A DNA stretch of 64,000 nt from Paraplanobispora takensis. Lineage in GTDB: Bacteria; Actinomycetota; Actinomycetes; Streptosporangiales; Streptosporangiaceae. The translations under genes and the position numbers were made by a program. This document shows positions 25,365 to 34,015 of the stretch, piece by piece. Each line of letters starts with the position of its first letter. The first letter of the stretch is position 1. The stretch is from NCBI RefSeq assembly GCF_016863195.1, contig NZ_BOOK01000014.1:1-64000 (forward strand). The letters are read 5' to 3'. A model generated the notes under the pieces. It had not been told where the DNA came from. It was given only the letters and a program-made list of their open reading frames with translations, and did no database searches.

Positions 25365-26755
25365 GCGCGCCGCGCAGGCAGGTCCACCTGGCCGCGCACT
25401 TCCCCGGCGTCAACAACACCACGGTCTGGGCCGACCCCCGCTCGGGCAGCCAGATCGACTTCACCTCGTTCGTCCACCTGGCGCGCACCGCCGAGCGCGG
25501 CAGGTTCGACTTCTTCTTCCTGGCCGAGGGGCTGCGCCTGCGCGAGCTCAAGGGCCGCATCCACGACCTGGACGTGGTCGGGCGGCCGGAGTCGCTGACC
25601 GTGCTGTCCGCCCTGGCCGCCGTCACCGACCGGCTGGGCCTGGCCGCCACGGTCAACGCCACCTTCAACGAGCCCTACGAGCTCGCCCGGCGCCTGGCCA
25701 CCCTCGACCACCTCAGCGAGGGCCGGGCCGCGTGGAACGTGGTGACCACCTCCGACGCCTTCACCGGGGAGAACTTCCGGCGCGGCGGTTTCCTCGACCG
25801 GGCCGACCGCTACACGCGGGCCGCGGAGTTCGTCCGGTTGTCGCGCGCGCTGTGGGACTCCTGGCGGCCCGACGCGATCGTCGCCGACCAGGCCGCAGGC
25901 GTGTTCGTCCGGCCCCAGGACATCGGGACGGTCCGGCACGACGACCGGCACTTCACCGTCGAGGGCCGCTCCACCGTGCCGCGCAGCCCGCAGGGCCACC
26001 CGGTGATCATCCAGGCGGGCGACTCGGACGAGGGACGGGAGTTCGCCGCCTCCAGCGCCGACGTCATCTTCAGCAGGCACGGCACGCTGGAGGAGGGCAA
26101 GGCCTTCTACGCCGACGTCAAGCGCCGCCTGGCGAGGTACGGCCGCGAGCCGCACGAGCTGAAGATCATGCCGGCGGCGACGTTCGCGCTGGGCGGCACC
26201 GACGCCGAGGCGGCCGAGAAGGCGGCCGAGATCCGCCGTCAGCAGGTCGGGCCGCAGACCGCGATCGCCTTCCTGGAGCAGATCTGGGGCAGGGACATGT
26301 CCGCCTACGACCCCGAGGGGCCCCTGCCCGACGTCGATCCCGAGCCGGAGGAGGGACTCTCCCAGGGCCGGGTACGGCTCGCCGACCGCACCGCGGTCGC
26401 CGCGAAGTGGCGGGCGGTGGCCGAGGAGAAGAACCTCACCATCCGCGAGCTGGTCATCGAGATGACCGGCCGGCAGTCGTTCGTCGGGTCGGCGGCGACC
26501 GTGGCCCGGCGGATCGAGGAGTTCGTGCAGGGCGAGGCCGCCGACGGCTTCATCCTGGTGCCCCACCTCACCCCCGGCGGGCTCGACGACTTCGTCGAGG
26601 AGGTCGTGCCGATCCTGCAGGAGCGGGGCGTGTTCCGCACCGAGTACGCCGGCCCCACCCTGCGCGACCATCTCGGCCTCGCCGTACCCCGCCCCGCCCT
26701 GCGCGACCATCTCGGTCTTGCCGTACCCCGCCCCGCCCGGGAAGGAGCATCGTGA
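25361..26755 (+). CDS. LLM flavin-dependent monooxygenase, NtaA/SnaA/DszA type
   Basis: A 464-residue (beta/alpha)8 enzyme of the two-component FMNH2-dependent monooxygenases (nitrilotriacetate, pristinamycin and dibenzothiophene-sulfone group). Typical parts: VHLAAHFPGVNNTTVW, FFFLAEGLRLRE, the segment RLATLDHLSEGRAAWNVVT, and VIIQAGDSDEGREFAA, a phosphate-binding region of the flavin. It needs FMNH2 from a reductase such as the one encoded at 30501. The C-terminus carries two copies of a 13-residue unit (LRDHLGLAVPRPA) from a 39-bp DNA duplication. It starts the operon of four LLM enzymes, each overlapping the next by 4 bases. In this sulfur-island context it probably oxidises an organosulfur compound; the substrate is inference. 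Confidence 0.87.
   Translation: MSAPRRQVHLAAHFPGVNNTTVWADPRSGSQIDFTSFVHLARTAERGRFDFFFLAEGLRLRELKGRIHDLDVVGRPESLTVLSALAAVTDRLGLAATVNATFNEPYELARRLATLDHLSEGRAAWNVVTTSDAFTGENFRRGGFLDRADRYTRAAEFVRLSRALWDSWRPDAIVADQAAGVFVRPQDIGTVRHDDRHFTVEGRSTVPRSPQGHPVIIQAGDSDEGREFAASSADVIFSRHGTLEEGKAFYADVKRRLARYGREPHELKIMPAATFALGGTDAEAAEKAAEIRRQQVGPQTAIAFLEQIWGRDMSAYDPEGPLPDVDPEPEEGLSQGRVRLADRTAVAAKWRAVAEEKNLTIRELVIEMTGRQSFVGSAATVARRIEEFVQGEAADGFILVPHLTPGGLDDFVEEVVPILQERGVFRTEYAGPTLRDHLGLAVPRPALRDHLGLAVPRPAREGAS
26660..26737. repeat. 39-bp direct repeat inside LLM gene end
   Basis: Copies at 26660-26698 and 26699-26737 differ at only a few positions and encode the duplicated 13-residue C-terminal unit of the monooxygenase. 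Homologues are expected to have one copy. Confidence 0.85.
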
Positions 26756-27933
26756 CGACCGTTCCCCTGCACCTGGCCGTCGCCCTCGACGGCGCCGGCT
26801 GGCACCCCGCCGCCTGGCGCGACCCGGCGGTCGACCCCCGGGAGCTGTTCACCGCCCGCCGCTGGGCCGGGCTCGTCACCGAGGCCGAGCGCGGCCTGCT
26901 GGACTTCGTCACCATCGAGGACGCGCTGAGCCTGCAGTCCACCCTCCCCGACGGGCCGGACGAGCGCGCCGGCCAGGTCCGCGGCCGCCTCGACGCGGTG
27001 CTGCTGGCGGCCAGGCTCGCCCCGCTCACCAAGCGGATCGGCCTGGTGCCCACCGCGACGACGACGCACACCGAGCCGTTCCACGTGGCGATCGGCATCG
27101 CCACCCTCGACCACGTCAGCGCCGGGCGCGCCGGCTGGCGGGTGCAGGTCTCCCCGCGCCGGACGGAGGCCGCGCACTTCGGGCGCCGGGAGGTCCCGCC
27201 CCTCGACCCGCGGCGGCTCGACACGGACCTGCTGGCGGACCTGTTCGGCGAGGCCGCCGACGCGGTGGAGGTGGCCCGCCGCCTGTGGGACAGCTGGGAG
27301 GACGACGCCGAGATCCGGGACGTGCCCACGGGCCGGTTCGTGGACCGCGACAAGCTGCACTACATCGACTTCACCGGGGCGCGCTTCTCGGTCAGGGGGC
27401 CGTCGATCACGCCCCGGCCGCCCCAGGGCCGGCCGATCGTCACGGTGCTCGACCACGGCCACTCGCGCGTGCCGTACGAGCTGCCCGCCCGCTCGGCCGA
27501 CATCGTCCACGTGACCCCGCACAGCCGTGCGGAGGCCGAGGCGATCACCGGGCGGATCCGCGCGCTGCCGCGGGAGGGCGAGCCGCTGAAGATCTTCGCC
27601 GATCTCGTCGTCTTCCTGGGGGAGGACGCCGCCGCCCGCAAGGCGGGGCTCGACGAGCTCGACGGCGCCGAGTTCACCTCCGACGCGGCGGTGTTCACCG
27701 GCACCGCCGAGGAGCTGGCCGACCTGCTCCTGGACTGGCGGGAGGCGGGGATCGAGGGATACCGACTGCGGCCCGGGGCCGTACCGCACGACCTCGAGGC
27801 GATCACCCGCCGGCTGGTCCCGGCCCTGCGCAGGCGCGGCGCCTTCAGGAGGGAGTACGAGGCCGCCACCCTGCGCGGGCTGCTCGGCCTCCCCCGGCCG
27901 GACAGCCGCTACCGGGAAGCGGCCACGGTGTGA
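26752..27933 (+). CDS. LLM flavin-dependent oxidoreductase (second)
   Basis: A 393-residue luciferase-like protein, with VPLHLAVALDGAGWHP at the start, ATLDHVSAGRAGWRVQVS (compare the first enzyme's ATLDHLSEGRAAWNVVT) and RPIVTVLDHGH as the flavin-binding strand. The GTG at 26752 overlaps the previous stop as GTGA, with GAAGGAG upstream. It is shorter than the NtaA/DszA type and more divergent. It may act on the same substrate series as its neighbours, or on the product of the first enzyme (inference). Confidence 0.85.
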   Translation: MTTVPLHLAVALDGAGWHPAAWRDPAVDPRELFTARRWAGLVTEAERGLLDFVTIEDALSLQSTLPDGPDERAGQVRGRLDAVLLAARLAPLTKRIGLVPTATTTHTEPFHVAIGIATLDHVSAGRAGWRVQVSPRRTEAAHFGRREVPPLDPRRLDTDLLADLFGEAADAVEVARRLWDSWEDDAEIRDVPTGRFVDRDKLHYIDFTGARFSVRGPSITPRPPQGRPIVTVLDHGHSRVPYELPARSADIVHVTPHSRAEAEAITGRIRALPREGEPLKIFADLVVFLGEDAAARKAGLDELDGAEFTSDAAVFTGTAEELADLLLDWREAGIEGYRLRPGAVPHDLEAITRRLVPALRRRGAFRREYEAATLRGLLGLPRPDSRYREAATV

Positions 27934-28964
27934 AGTTCCTCGCCATCACCCTCATCGCGCACGACGGGCGCACGTCCACCACCGAGCGCTTCCGCGAGGT
28001 CGTCGACAACGCGATCCTGGCCGAGGAGCTGGGGTTCGACGGCTTCGGGGTGGGTGAGCGGCACGAGCGGCCGTTCATCTCCTCCTCTCCGCCGGTGGTG
28101 CTCGGCCACATCGCCGCCAGGACCTCGCGCATCCGGCTGTTCACCGCGGTCACCACGCTCAGCCTGCTGGATCCGGTACGGGCCTACGAGGACTACGCCA
28201 CGCTCGACCACCTGTCCGGCGGGCGCCTGGAGCTGATCATCGGCAAGGGCAACGGGACCGCGCAGGCCCGGCTCTTCGGCGTCACGGCCGAGGACCAGTG
28301 GGAGCGCAACCGTGAGGGCTACGAGCTGTTCCGCAGGCTCTGGCGCGAGGACAAGGTGACCTGGTCGGGGCGGTTCCGGCCGCCGCTGACCGACGCCGAG
28401 GCCCTGCCCCGGCCCTTGCAGCGGCCGATCCGCGTCTGGCACGGCAGCGCCACCAGCACGGACTCGGTGGACCTGGCCGCCCGCCACGGCGACCCGCTGT
28501 TCTCGGCCAACGTCACCCACCCCGTCGAGCCCTACGCCGAGCTGGTCGACCACTACCGGGAACGCTGGGCGCACTACGGTCACGACCCGGCCGACGCCCT
28601 GATCGGCGCCGGCAGCGCGGGTTACTACGCCGCCCGCACCTCGCAGGAGGCCGTCGAGACCTACCGGCCCGTCTTCGCCGCCCGCCAGGAGGCGTTCAGG
28701 AGGTACGGCGTGCCGCCGGTGTTCCACTCGCTGGAGGACGCCATCGAGCGCGGCTCCGTCCTGGTCGGCAGTCCCCAGCAGATCATCGACAAGGTCCACC
28801 GTTACCACGCGCGGCTCGGCCACGAGGTCATGCACCTGCACGCCGACGCCGACGGGCTGACGAACAGCCGGCACCGCGCCGCGCTCGAGCTGTTCCAGGC
28901 CGAGATCGCCCCCGTGCTGCGCAAGGAAATCCCCAGCAGACCGTTCCCGGAAGGGCTGTCATGA
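27930..28964 (+). CDS. LLM flavin-dependent oxidoreductase (third)
   Basis: A 344-residue enzyme beginning [12 protein letters not shown], with [48 protein letters not shown] and the flavin segment [10 protein letters not shown]. This is closer to the bacterial-luciferase/SsuD-like branch than the NtaA type. Its GTG start (27930) overlaps the previous stop as GTGA. It is co-translated with three other LLM genes in the sulfur island. The alkanesulfonate or sulfone role is inferred from context only. Confidence 0.86.
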   Translation: MKFLAITLIAHDGRTSTTERFREVVDNAILAEELGFDGFGVGERHERPFISSSPPVVLGHIAARTSRIRLFTAVTTLSLLDPVRAYEDYATLDHLSGGRLELIIGKGNGTAQARLFGVTAEDQWERNREGYELFRRLWREDKVTWSGRFRPPLTDAEALPRPLQRPIRVWHGSATSTDSVDLAARHGDPLFSANVTHPVEPYAELVDHYRERWAHYGHDPADALIGAGSAGYYAARTSQEAVETYRPVFAARQEAFRRYGVPPVFHSLEDAIERGSVLVGSPQQIIDKVHRYHARLGHEVMHLHADADGLTNSRHRAALELFQAEIAPVLRKEIPSRPFPEGLS

Positions 28965-30229
28965 CAGTTCCGCTGCCCGTCCCCCTGTCCGTCCTCGACC
29001 TGGCGCCGATCCCGTCAGGAGGCAGCGCGGGCGACGCGCTGCGCAACACGCTCGACCTCGCCCGGCGGGCGGAGGAGTTCGGTTACCGGCGCTACTGGCT
29101 GGCCGAGCACCATTTCGCCGCCGGTGTGGCCGGCTCGGCCCCGGCCGTGCTGATCGCCCTGGTGGCCGCGGCGACCGGCCGGATCAGGGTCGGTTCCGGG
29201 GCGGTGCAGCTGGGCCACCAGACGCCTTTGTCCGTGGTGGAGCAGTTCGGCCTCATCGACGCGCTGCATCCAGGCCGGCTCGACCTGGGGCTGGGCCGTT
29301 CCGGCCAGCGCAGGGCCGAACTGGCGGGCGCGGGCGCCCCGGGCGGTCAAGGCGCTTCGGGTGGTCAAGGCGCTCCGGGCGGTCAGGACGCCCCGGCCCG
29401 TCCGGGCGGGGGAAACAGTTCGCGGGCCGCGGCCGGGCCCGCGGAGTCCTCGGTCGTCGACGGCCTGCTCATCCCGCCCCCGTTCGACTGGTCGGCGCTG
29501 GCGAGGTCCCCGCAGCTGGCCTTCCAGGCCTCGCTGCTGCAGCAGCCGGGGGCGCGGACCCCCGACTTCGCCGAGCAGGTCGACGACGTCATCGCCTTCC
29601 TGAACGGGACCTACACCTCCCCGGAAGGGCTGACCGCGCACGCCGTACCCGGCGAGGGCGCCGACGTGCAGCTGTGGATCCTGGGCAGCAGCGGCGGGCA
29701 GAGCGCCCAGGCGGCGGGGGAGCGGGGGCTGCCGTTCGCGGCGAACTACCACGTCAGCCCGGCCACCGTGCTGGAGGCCGTGGAGGCCTACCGGGAGGCG
29801 TTCAAGCCGTCGGCGGCGCTGGCGGAGCCGTACGTGATCGTCTCGGCGGACGTGGTCGTGGCCGGGGACGACGCCGCCGCGGCCCGGCTGGCGGCGCCGT
29901 ACGGGCTGTGGGTGCGCAGCATCCGCACCGGCCGGGGGGCCGTCCCGTACCCGAGCCCGGAGGAGGCCGACGCCCACGTGTGGAGCGAGGCCGATCTGGA
30001 GCTGGTCGCCGACCGGGTCGACACCCAGTTCGTCGGCTCGCCGGAGACGGTGGCGGAGAAGCTGCGGGTGCTGCAGCGCGTCACCGGAGCCGACGAGCTT
30101 CTGGTCACCACCATCACCCACCAGCACGCCGACCGGGTGCGCTCCTACGAGCTGCTGGCCCGGGCGTGGGGACCGTCCGGTCCGGTGCTTGGCGACCCCG
30201 CCGGCGCGCGGGTGGGAGCGTACCCGTGA
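28961..30229 (+). CDS. LLM oxidoreductase, MsnO8/YwcH-like
   Basis: A 422-residue protein opening [21 protein letters not shown] and [12 protein letters not shown], the hallmark of the group-1 luciferase-like (MsnO8/YwcH) family. A low-complexity Gly/Ala/Gln insert of about 40 residues (repeats GGQGA, about 127-155) lies in a loop and is absent from typical relatives. It overlaps the preceding gene as ATGA and ends the four-gene LLM operon. The flavin reductase unit follows after a Cys leader peptide. The natural substrate is unknown. Confidence 0.85.
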   Translation: MTVPLPVPLSVLDLAPIPSGGSAGDALRNTLDLARRAEEFGYRRYWLAEHHFAAGVAGSAPAVLIALVAAATGRIRVGSGAVQLGHQTPLSVVEQFGLIDALHPGRLDLGLGRSGQRRAELAGAGAPGGQGASGGQGAPGGQDAPARPGGGNSSRAAAGPAESSVVDGLLIPPPFDWSALARSPQLAFQASLLQQPGARTPDFAEQVDDVIAFLNGTYTSPEGLTAHAVPGEGADVQLWILGSSGGQSAQAAGERGLPFAANYHVSPATVLEAVEAYREAFKPSAALAEPYVIVSADVVVAGDDAAAARLAAPYGLWVRSIRTGRGAVPYPSPEEADAHVWSEADLELVADRVDTQFVGSPETVAEKLRVLQRVTGADELLVTTITHQHADRVRSYELLARAWGPSGPVLGDPAGARVGAYP

Positions 30230-30235
30230 TAATTT

Positions 30236-30286
30236 CATGTAAACCCAGTAGGAAATGTTGACTTTCCTCCGAGAGAGCCATAGATT
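30236..30286 (+). promoter_or_regulatory. promoter of Cys leader/flavin reductase unit
   Basis: TTGACT (30258-30263) and TAGATT (30281-30286) are separated by 17 bases; the predicted start point is at or next to the ATG of the leader peptide (30294), so the transcript is leaderless. On the other strand, positions 30236-30252 give CCTACTGGGTTTACATG, which shares the CCTAC half of the sulfur-island element but not the second half. Confidence 0.65.
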
Positions 30287-30293
30287 CACCGGT

Positions 30294-30368
30294 ATGAGCC
30301 AGGGCCGTTACCTGACCCGGCGCCCGCACGTGGACTTCTGCCACGTCGCCAGCGCGCAGTGTCGCTGA
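30294..30368 (+). CDS. Cys-containing leader peptide, HVDFCxVASAxC type
   Basis: A 24-residue peptide with the core HVDFCHVASAQC preceded by LTRR and ended by CR-stop. This matches the actinobacterial 'putative leader peptide' family that precedes sulfur-assimilation genes. It contains two Cys codons near its end, as expected for a translational sensor of Cys-tRNA. The ATG lies 7 bases after a -10 element with no ribosome site, so it is read from a leaderless mRNA. Next downstream are a hairpin (30402-30417) and the flavin reductase gene, likely under its control. Confidence 0.8.
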   Translation: MSQGRYLTRRPHVDFCHVASAQCR

Positions 30369-30401
30369 CCGCGCATCCCCCTCCTTCTCACGCTCCCACG
30401 A

Positions 30402-30417
30402 GGGCGAGACCTCGCCC
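30402..30417 (+). promoter_or_regulatory. possible attenuator hairpin after leader
   Basis: GGGCGAG (30402-30408) is complementary to CTCGCCC (30411-30417); two inner pairs must open to form the loop. It lies between the leader stop and the flavin reductase start, where a ribosome stalled on the leader's Cys codons could alter folding. No U-run follows, so Rho-dependent or translational control is more likely than intrinsic attenuation. Confidence 0.4.
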
Positions 30418-30500
30418 GTCCGGCTCGACCCGGTCCCGTGCCCGAGAGGCCCGCGGCCGGGCCGGCCCCAGAACGTTGTGAACCTCACGGAGGTGCTCCC

Positions 30501-31007
30501 ATGACGGAGACTCTGCCCGGCCGCGCGGTGGACGCCGAAGGCTACCGGCGCGCACTCGCGGTGCACGCCGCGGGCGTGGTCGTGATCACCGCCCGGAGCG
30601 GCGACGCGCCGGTCGGCCTGACCGCCACCTCGTTCTCCTCGGTCAGCCTCGACCCGCCCCTGGTCTCCTTCTACGTCGACAGGGGCTCCACCACCTGGCC
30701 CCGGCTGCGCGCGGCCGGCCACTTCGCGGTCAACGTCCTGGCCAGCGACCAGGCCGAGCTGGCCACGCGCTTCGCCAGCAGGGGCGTCGACCGTTTCGCC
30801 GCCCCCACCCGGTGGAGCCCCGGGCCGCTCGGCGCGCCGCTGCTGCGGGACGTCTCGGCGCACTTGATCTGCCTGCCCCACGAGACGGCCGAGGTGGGCG
30901 ACCACACCCTGGTCGTGGGCCTGGTCGTCGAGGCGGTCGCCGACGGCCCCGGCCGTCCCCTGCTGTACCACCAGGGCCGTTTCGGCCGGTTCATCGCCCA
31001 CCCCTGA
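30501..31007 (+). CDS. flavin reductase (FMN/FAD:NADH), HpaC/NtaB-like
   Basis: A 168-residue split-barrel flavin reductase, with AVHAAGVVVITARSG, the flavin-binding LTATSFSSVSLDPPLVSF, and the C-terminal PLLYHQGRFGRF. It would supply free FMNH2 to the LLM monooxygenases encoded immediately upstream. ACGGAGGT precedes the ATG at 30501. It stands behind a Cys leader peptide, so its synthesis is likely tuned to sulfur (cysteine) supply. The AprA-like flavoprotein and ferredoxin follow after 63 bases. Confidence 0.88.
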   Translation: MTETLPGRAVDAEGYRRALAVHAAGVVVITARSGDAPVGLTATSFSSVSLDPPLVSFYVDRGSTTWPRLRAAGHFAVNVLASDQAELATRFASRGVDRFAAPTRWSPGPLGAPLLRDVSAHLICLPHETAEVGDHTLVVGLVVEAVADGPGRPLLYHQGRFGRFIAHP

Positions 31008-31070
31008 CCGGTGCCCGGCCGGCCGGGCCGTGCGTCCCCCGGCCGGCCGGAGCACCCATGAGGAGCGACC

Positions 31071-32657
31071 ATGACAGAACTCGATCTCACAGCCGACGTC
31101 CTCGTCGCGGGAGGCGGCCCGGCCGGAGCCTGGGCCGCGGTCAAGGCGGCCGAAGCCGGAGCCGACGTGATCCTGGCGGACAAGGGCTACCTGGGCACCA
31201 GCGGCGCGACGGCCGCGGCCGGCACCGGCGTCTGGTACGTCCAGCCCGAGCCCGCGGCCCGCGAGCGGGCGATGGCCTCCAGGGAGGGGCTGGGCGGATA
31301 CCTGGCCGACCGGGAGTGGATGGCCCGGGTGCTCGACCAGACCTACGCGAACATGCACGAGCTGGCGGAGGTGAGCCGCTATCCCTTCCCGGTCGGGGAG
31401 GACGGCGCGCAGATCCGGCGCGGGCTGCAGGGACCGGAGTACATGCGCCGCATGCGCGTGCGGGCCAGGCGCGCGGGAGTGCGCATCCTCGACCACAGCC
31501 CGGTCACCGAGCTGTTGGTCGACTCCGAGGGCGCCGTCGCCGGAGCCGCCGGTCACCGCAGGCGGCACGACCAGGCCTACCGGGTGCGGGCGGGCGCGGT
31601 GGTGCTGGCCACCGGCGGCTGCGCCTTCCTGAGCAAGGCGCTCGGCTGCGACGTCAACACCGGCGACGGCGCGCTGTTCGCCGCCGAGGCCGGGGCCGAG
31701 ATGTCCGGTATGGAGTTCTCCAACGCCTACGCCATCGCCCCGGAGTTCACCTCGGTGACCAAGACGGCCTTCTACTCCTATGCCACCTTCTACCACGGGG
31801 ACGGCAGCGTCCTGGAGGGCGCGGGGAGCACCCGCGGCCGCTCGGTGATCGCCCGCGCCCTGCTGTCGGAACGCGTGTTCTGCCGCATCGACCGGGCCGA
31901 GGAGCAGGTGCGGCGGGCGATGCGGCTGGCCCAGCCCAACTTCTTCCTGCCCTTCGACCGCCAGGGCGTCGACCCGTTCACCGAGCTGTTCCCGGTCACG
32001 CTGCTGGCCGAGGGGACCGTCCGGGGGACCGGCGGGATCCGCCTGGCCGGCTTCGACTGCTCGACCTCCGTTCCGGGCCTGTACGCCGCCGGCGACGCGG
32101 CCACCAGGGAGCCGATCTGCGGCGGGTTCACCGGCGGCGGCAGCCACAACGCGGCCTGGGCCATGTCCTCCGGCACCTGGGCGGGGCAGGCGGCCGCCCG
32201 CCACGCCCGCGCCCTGGGCGCCGGACCGGCGCGGCGCCCCGTGCGCGGGACCGGGGGAGCCGGGCTGCGGCCGTCCACCGGCGCGCGGCAGCCGTACCGG
32301 GAGGTCGTGGAGGCGGTCCAGCGCGAGGTCCTGCCGTACGAGAAGAACTACCTGCGGCACGGCGCCCGGCTGGCGCCCGCGCTGGCCGAGCTCGACCGGA
32401 TCTGGGCACAGGCCCGGCGGGCGCTGCACGCGGACGGGGCCGAGACGGCGCGCGCCCGCTCGGCGGCGGCGATGGCCGCCCACGCCCGCTGGATGTACGC
32501 CTCCGCGCTGACCAGGACGGAGAGCCGGGGGATGCACAAGCGCGAGGACTTCCCGCGCGAGGACCCCGCCCAGCACTACCGGATCGTCTCGGGCGGGCTG
32601 GACGAGGTGTGGACGGCGCCCGAGCCCGGCCTGATCACGGTGGCGGCGGCCTCATGA
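31071..32657 (+). CDS. AprA/fumarate-reductase-like FAD flavoprotein
   Basis: A 528-residue flavoprotein of the succinate dehydrogenase/fumarate reductase/APS reductase alpha superfamily. The FAD Rossmann motif is VAGGGPAGAW (about 12-21), then DKGYLGTSGATAAAG, VVLATGGCAFLSKALG, and the C-terminal FAD segment VPGLYAAGDAATREPICGG near 330. The helical C-terminal domain (RHGARLAPALAELDRI) is also typical. It is coupled by an ATGA overlap to an 8-Cys ferredoxin, the same two-subunit design as dissimilatory APS reductase. There is no sulfate-reduction or sat gene here, so it more probably reduces or oxidises an organosulfur intermediate. A second pair occurs at 47867 and 51385. Confidence 0.83.
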   Translation: MTELDLTADVLVAGGGPAGAWAAVKAAEAGADVILADKGYLGTSGATAAAGTGVWYVQPEPAARERAMASREGLGGYLADREWMARVLDQTYANMHELAEVSRYPFPVGEDGAQIRRGLQGPEYMRRMRVRARRAGVRILDHSPVTELLVDSEGAVAGAAGHRRRHDQAYRVRAGAVVLATGGCAFLSKALGCDVNTGDGALFAAEAGAEMSGMEFSNAYAIAPEFTSVTKTAFYSYATFYHGDGSVLEGAGSTRGRSVIARALLSERVFCRIDRAEEQVRRAMRLAQPNFFLPFDRQGVDPFTELFPVTLLAEGTVRGTGGIRLAGFDCSTSVPGLYAAGDAATREPICGGFTGGGSHNAAWAMSSGTWAGQAAARHARALGAGPARRPVRGTGGAGLRPSTGARQPYREVVEAVQREVLPYEKNYLRHGARLAPALAELDRIWAQARRALHADGAETARARSAAAMAAHARWMYASALTRTESRGMHKREDFPREDPAQHYRIVSGGLDEVWTAPEPGLITVAAAS

Positions 32658-33025
32658 TCGAGATCGTCTCGCGTGAGCGGTGCATCGCCTGCGACAAGTG
32701 CGTCGAGGTCTGCCCGACCGGCGTCTTCGAGCGCGGCCCCGACGGCGTGCCCCTGATCGCCAGGCAGAGCGACTGCCAGACCTGCTTCATGTGCGAGGCG
32801 TACTGCCCCGCCGACGCGCTGTTCGTGGCCCCCCGGGCCCACCCGCTGCCGGAACCTCCCGACGAGGCCGACCTGGCCGGGCGGGGACTGCTCGGCAGCT
32901 ACCGCAGGCAGATCGGCTGGGGGCACGGCCGCACACCCGGCGCGCTGCTCGCCGTCGGCCCGCCGCTGCCGGACGCCGGCGGAGCCGTCCCCGCCGCGTC
33001 GCCGGCCAACGTCATCATCTCCTGA
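32654..33025 (+). CDS. 2[4Fe-4S] ferredoxin subunit, AprB-like
   Basis: A 123-residue protein with two 4Fe-4S motifs, CIACDKCVEVC (Cys 10, 13, 16, 20) and CQTCFMCEAYC (Cys 41, 44, 47, 51). A tail of about 65 residues follows (GLLGSYRRQIGWGHGRTPG, then a hydrophobic end) and may wrap around the flavoprotein, as AprB's C-terminal tail does around AprA. It overlaps the flavoprotein gene by 4 bases (ATGA). It probably passes electrons between the flavoprotein FAD and a cellular donor. Confidence 0.86.
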   Translation: MIEIVSRERCIACDKCVEVCPTGVFERGPDGVPLIARQSDCQTCFMCEAYCPADALFVAPRAHPLPEPPDEADLAGRGLLGSYRRQIGWGHGRTPGALLAVGPPLPDAGGAVPAASPANVIIS

Positions 33026-33089
33026 CCCTGATCGCGTCCGGTGAGAACCGGAGGACCTTCCGGTGAGAGCCGGAGAACGGAGCACCACA

Positions 33090-33152
33090 GTGTCGAGCCG
33101 CAGCGGCGGTCCCGGGCACGGACCGCGAACCCTTCCGGGGGCCGGGCCGTGA
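33090..33152 (+). CDS. 20-codon coupled mini-ORF upstream of permease
   Basis: GTG at 33090, 7 bases after GGAG, opens a 20-residue Ser/Gly/Pro/Arg peptide (MSSRSGGPGHG at its start). Its TGA (33150-33152) overlaps the permease GTG (33149) as GTGA. The permease start has no good ribosome site of its own. This is the second such arrangement in the island; the peptide has no Cys. It may be a translation-coupling device, or the permease may simply start further upstream. Confidence 0.35.
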   Translation: MSSRSGGPGHGPRTLPGAGP

Positions 33153-34015
33153 CGCTTTCCGAAGTGAGTGCGGGCCCGCTCGTACGGCAGGAGCGGCCGC
33201 CTGAGGTGGTCACCGCCCGCCACCCCCTGCGCTGGGTGGCCGTCGCGGGAGTGCTCGTCCTGCTGGCGATGGCGGCCAGCGCCCTGATCACCAACCCCGC
33301 CTGGGAATGGGAGATCGTCGGGCAGTACCTGTTCGCGCCGTCGGTGGTGCGCTCGGTCGTCCTCACGCTGGAACTGACGGTCATGGGCATCGTGCTCGGC
33401 TTCGCGCTCGGCACGCTGCTGGCACTGATGCGGCTGTCGCCCAACCGGCTGCTGTCGTCGGTGGCCTGGGGCTACGTCTGGCTGTTCAGGTCGGTGCCGC
33501 TCATCCTGCAACTGCTGTTCTGGTACAACCTGGCGCTGCTGTACCCTCGGCTGTCGTTCGGCGTGCCGTTCGGGCCCGCGCTCTTCGACATCGGGACCAT
33601 GGACCTGATCGGCCCGCTGACCGCGGCGGTGCTGGGCCTGGCGCTGCACCAGGCGGCCTACGCCGCCGAGATCGTGCGCGGGGGCCTGCTCTCGGTGGAC
33701 CACGGCCAGCGCGAGGCCGCGGCGGCCCTGGGCATCCCGCGGGCCCGGCGGCTGCTGCGCATCATCCTGCCGCAGGCCATGCGGACCATCGTGCCCAACG
33801 CGGGCAACGAGATCATCGGGCTGGTGAAGGGCACCTCGGTGGTCTACATCATGGCGCTGCCCGAGCTGTTCTACCAGGTGCAGGTGATCTACAACCGCAA
33901 CGGCAGGGTCATGGCCCTGCTGCTGGTCGCGGCCATCTGGTACCTGATCCTGACCACCGCGCTGTCGATCGTGCAGTACTACGTCGAGCGCTACTACGGC
34001 AGGGGACGCGCATGA
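33149..34015 (+). CDS. amino-acid-type ABC transporter permease
   Basis: A 288-residue HisM/GlnP-type permease with a long N-terminal leader, an early membrane segment (VAVAGVLVLLAMAASALI), and the FRSVPLILQLLFWYN and EAAAALGIPRARRLLRIILPQAM segments. The latter is the EAA loop that docks the ATPase. The GTG at 33149 is chosen because it is coupled to the mini-ORF; an in-frame GTG at 33041 would add 36 poorly conserved residues. It forms an importer with the next two genes. Polar amino acids or cystine-like substrates are usual for the family; here a sulfur compound is likely. Confidence 0.84.
   Translation: MTLSEVSAGPLVRQERPPEVVTARHPLRWVAVAGVLVLLAMAASALITNPAWEWEIVGQYLFAPSVVRSVVLTLELTVMGIVLGFALGTLLALMRLSPNRLLSSVAWGYVWLFRSVPLILQLLFWYNLALLYPRLSFGVPFGPALFDIGTMDLIGPLTAAVLGLALHQAAYAAEIVRGGLLSVDHGQREAAAALGIPRARRLLRIILPQAMRTIVPNAGNEIIGLVKGTSVVYIMALPELFYQVQVIYNRNGRVMALLLVAAIWYLILTTALSIVQYYVERYYGRGRA

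Noticed and set aside
31071-33025. Genuine dissimilatory APS reductase (AprAB)
   Set aside because: Only the domain layout matches. No Sat, Qmo or Dsr genes are present, and the surrounding importers and LLM enzymes point to organosulfur use, so the specific enzyme name was not given.
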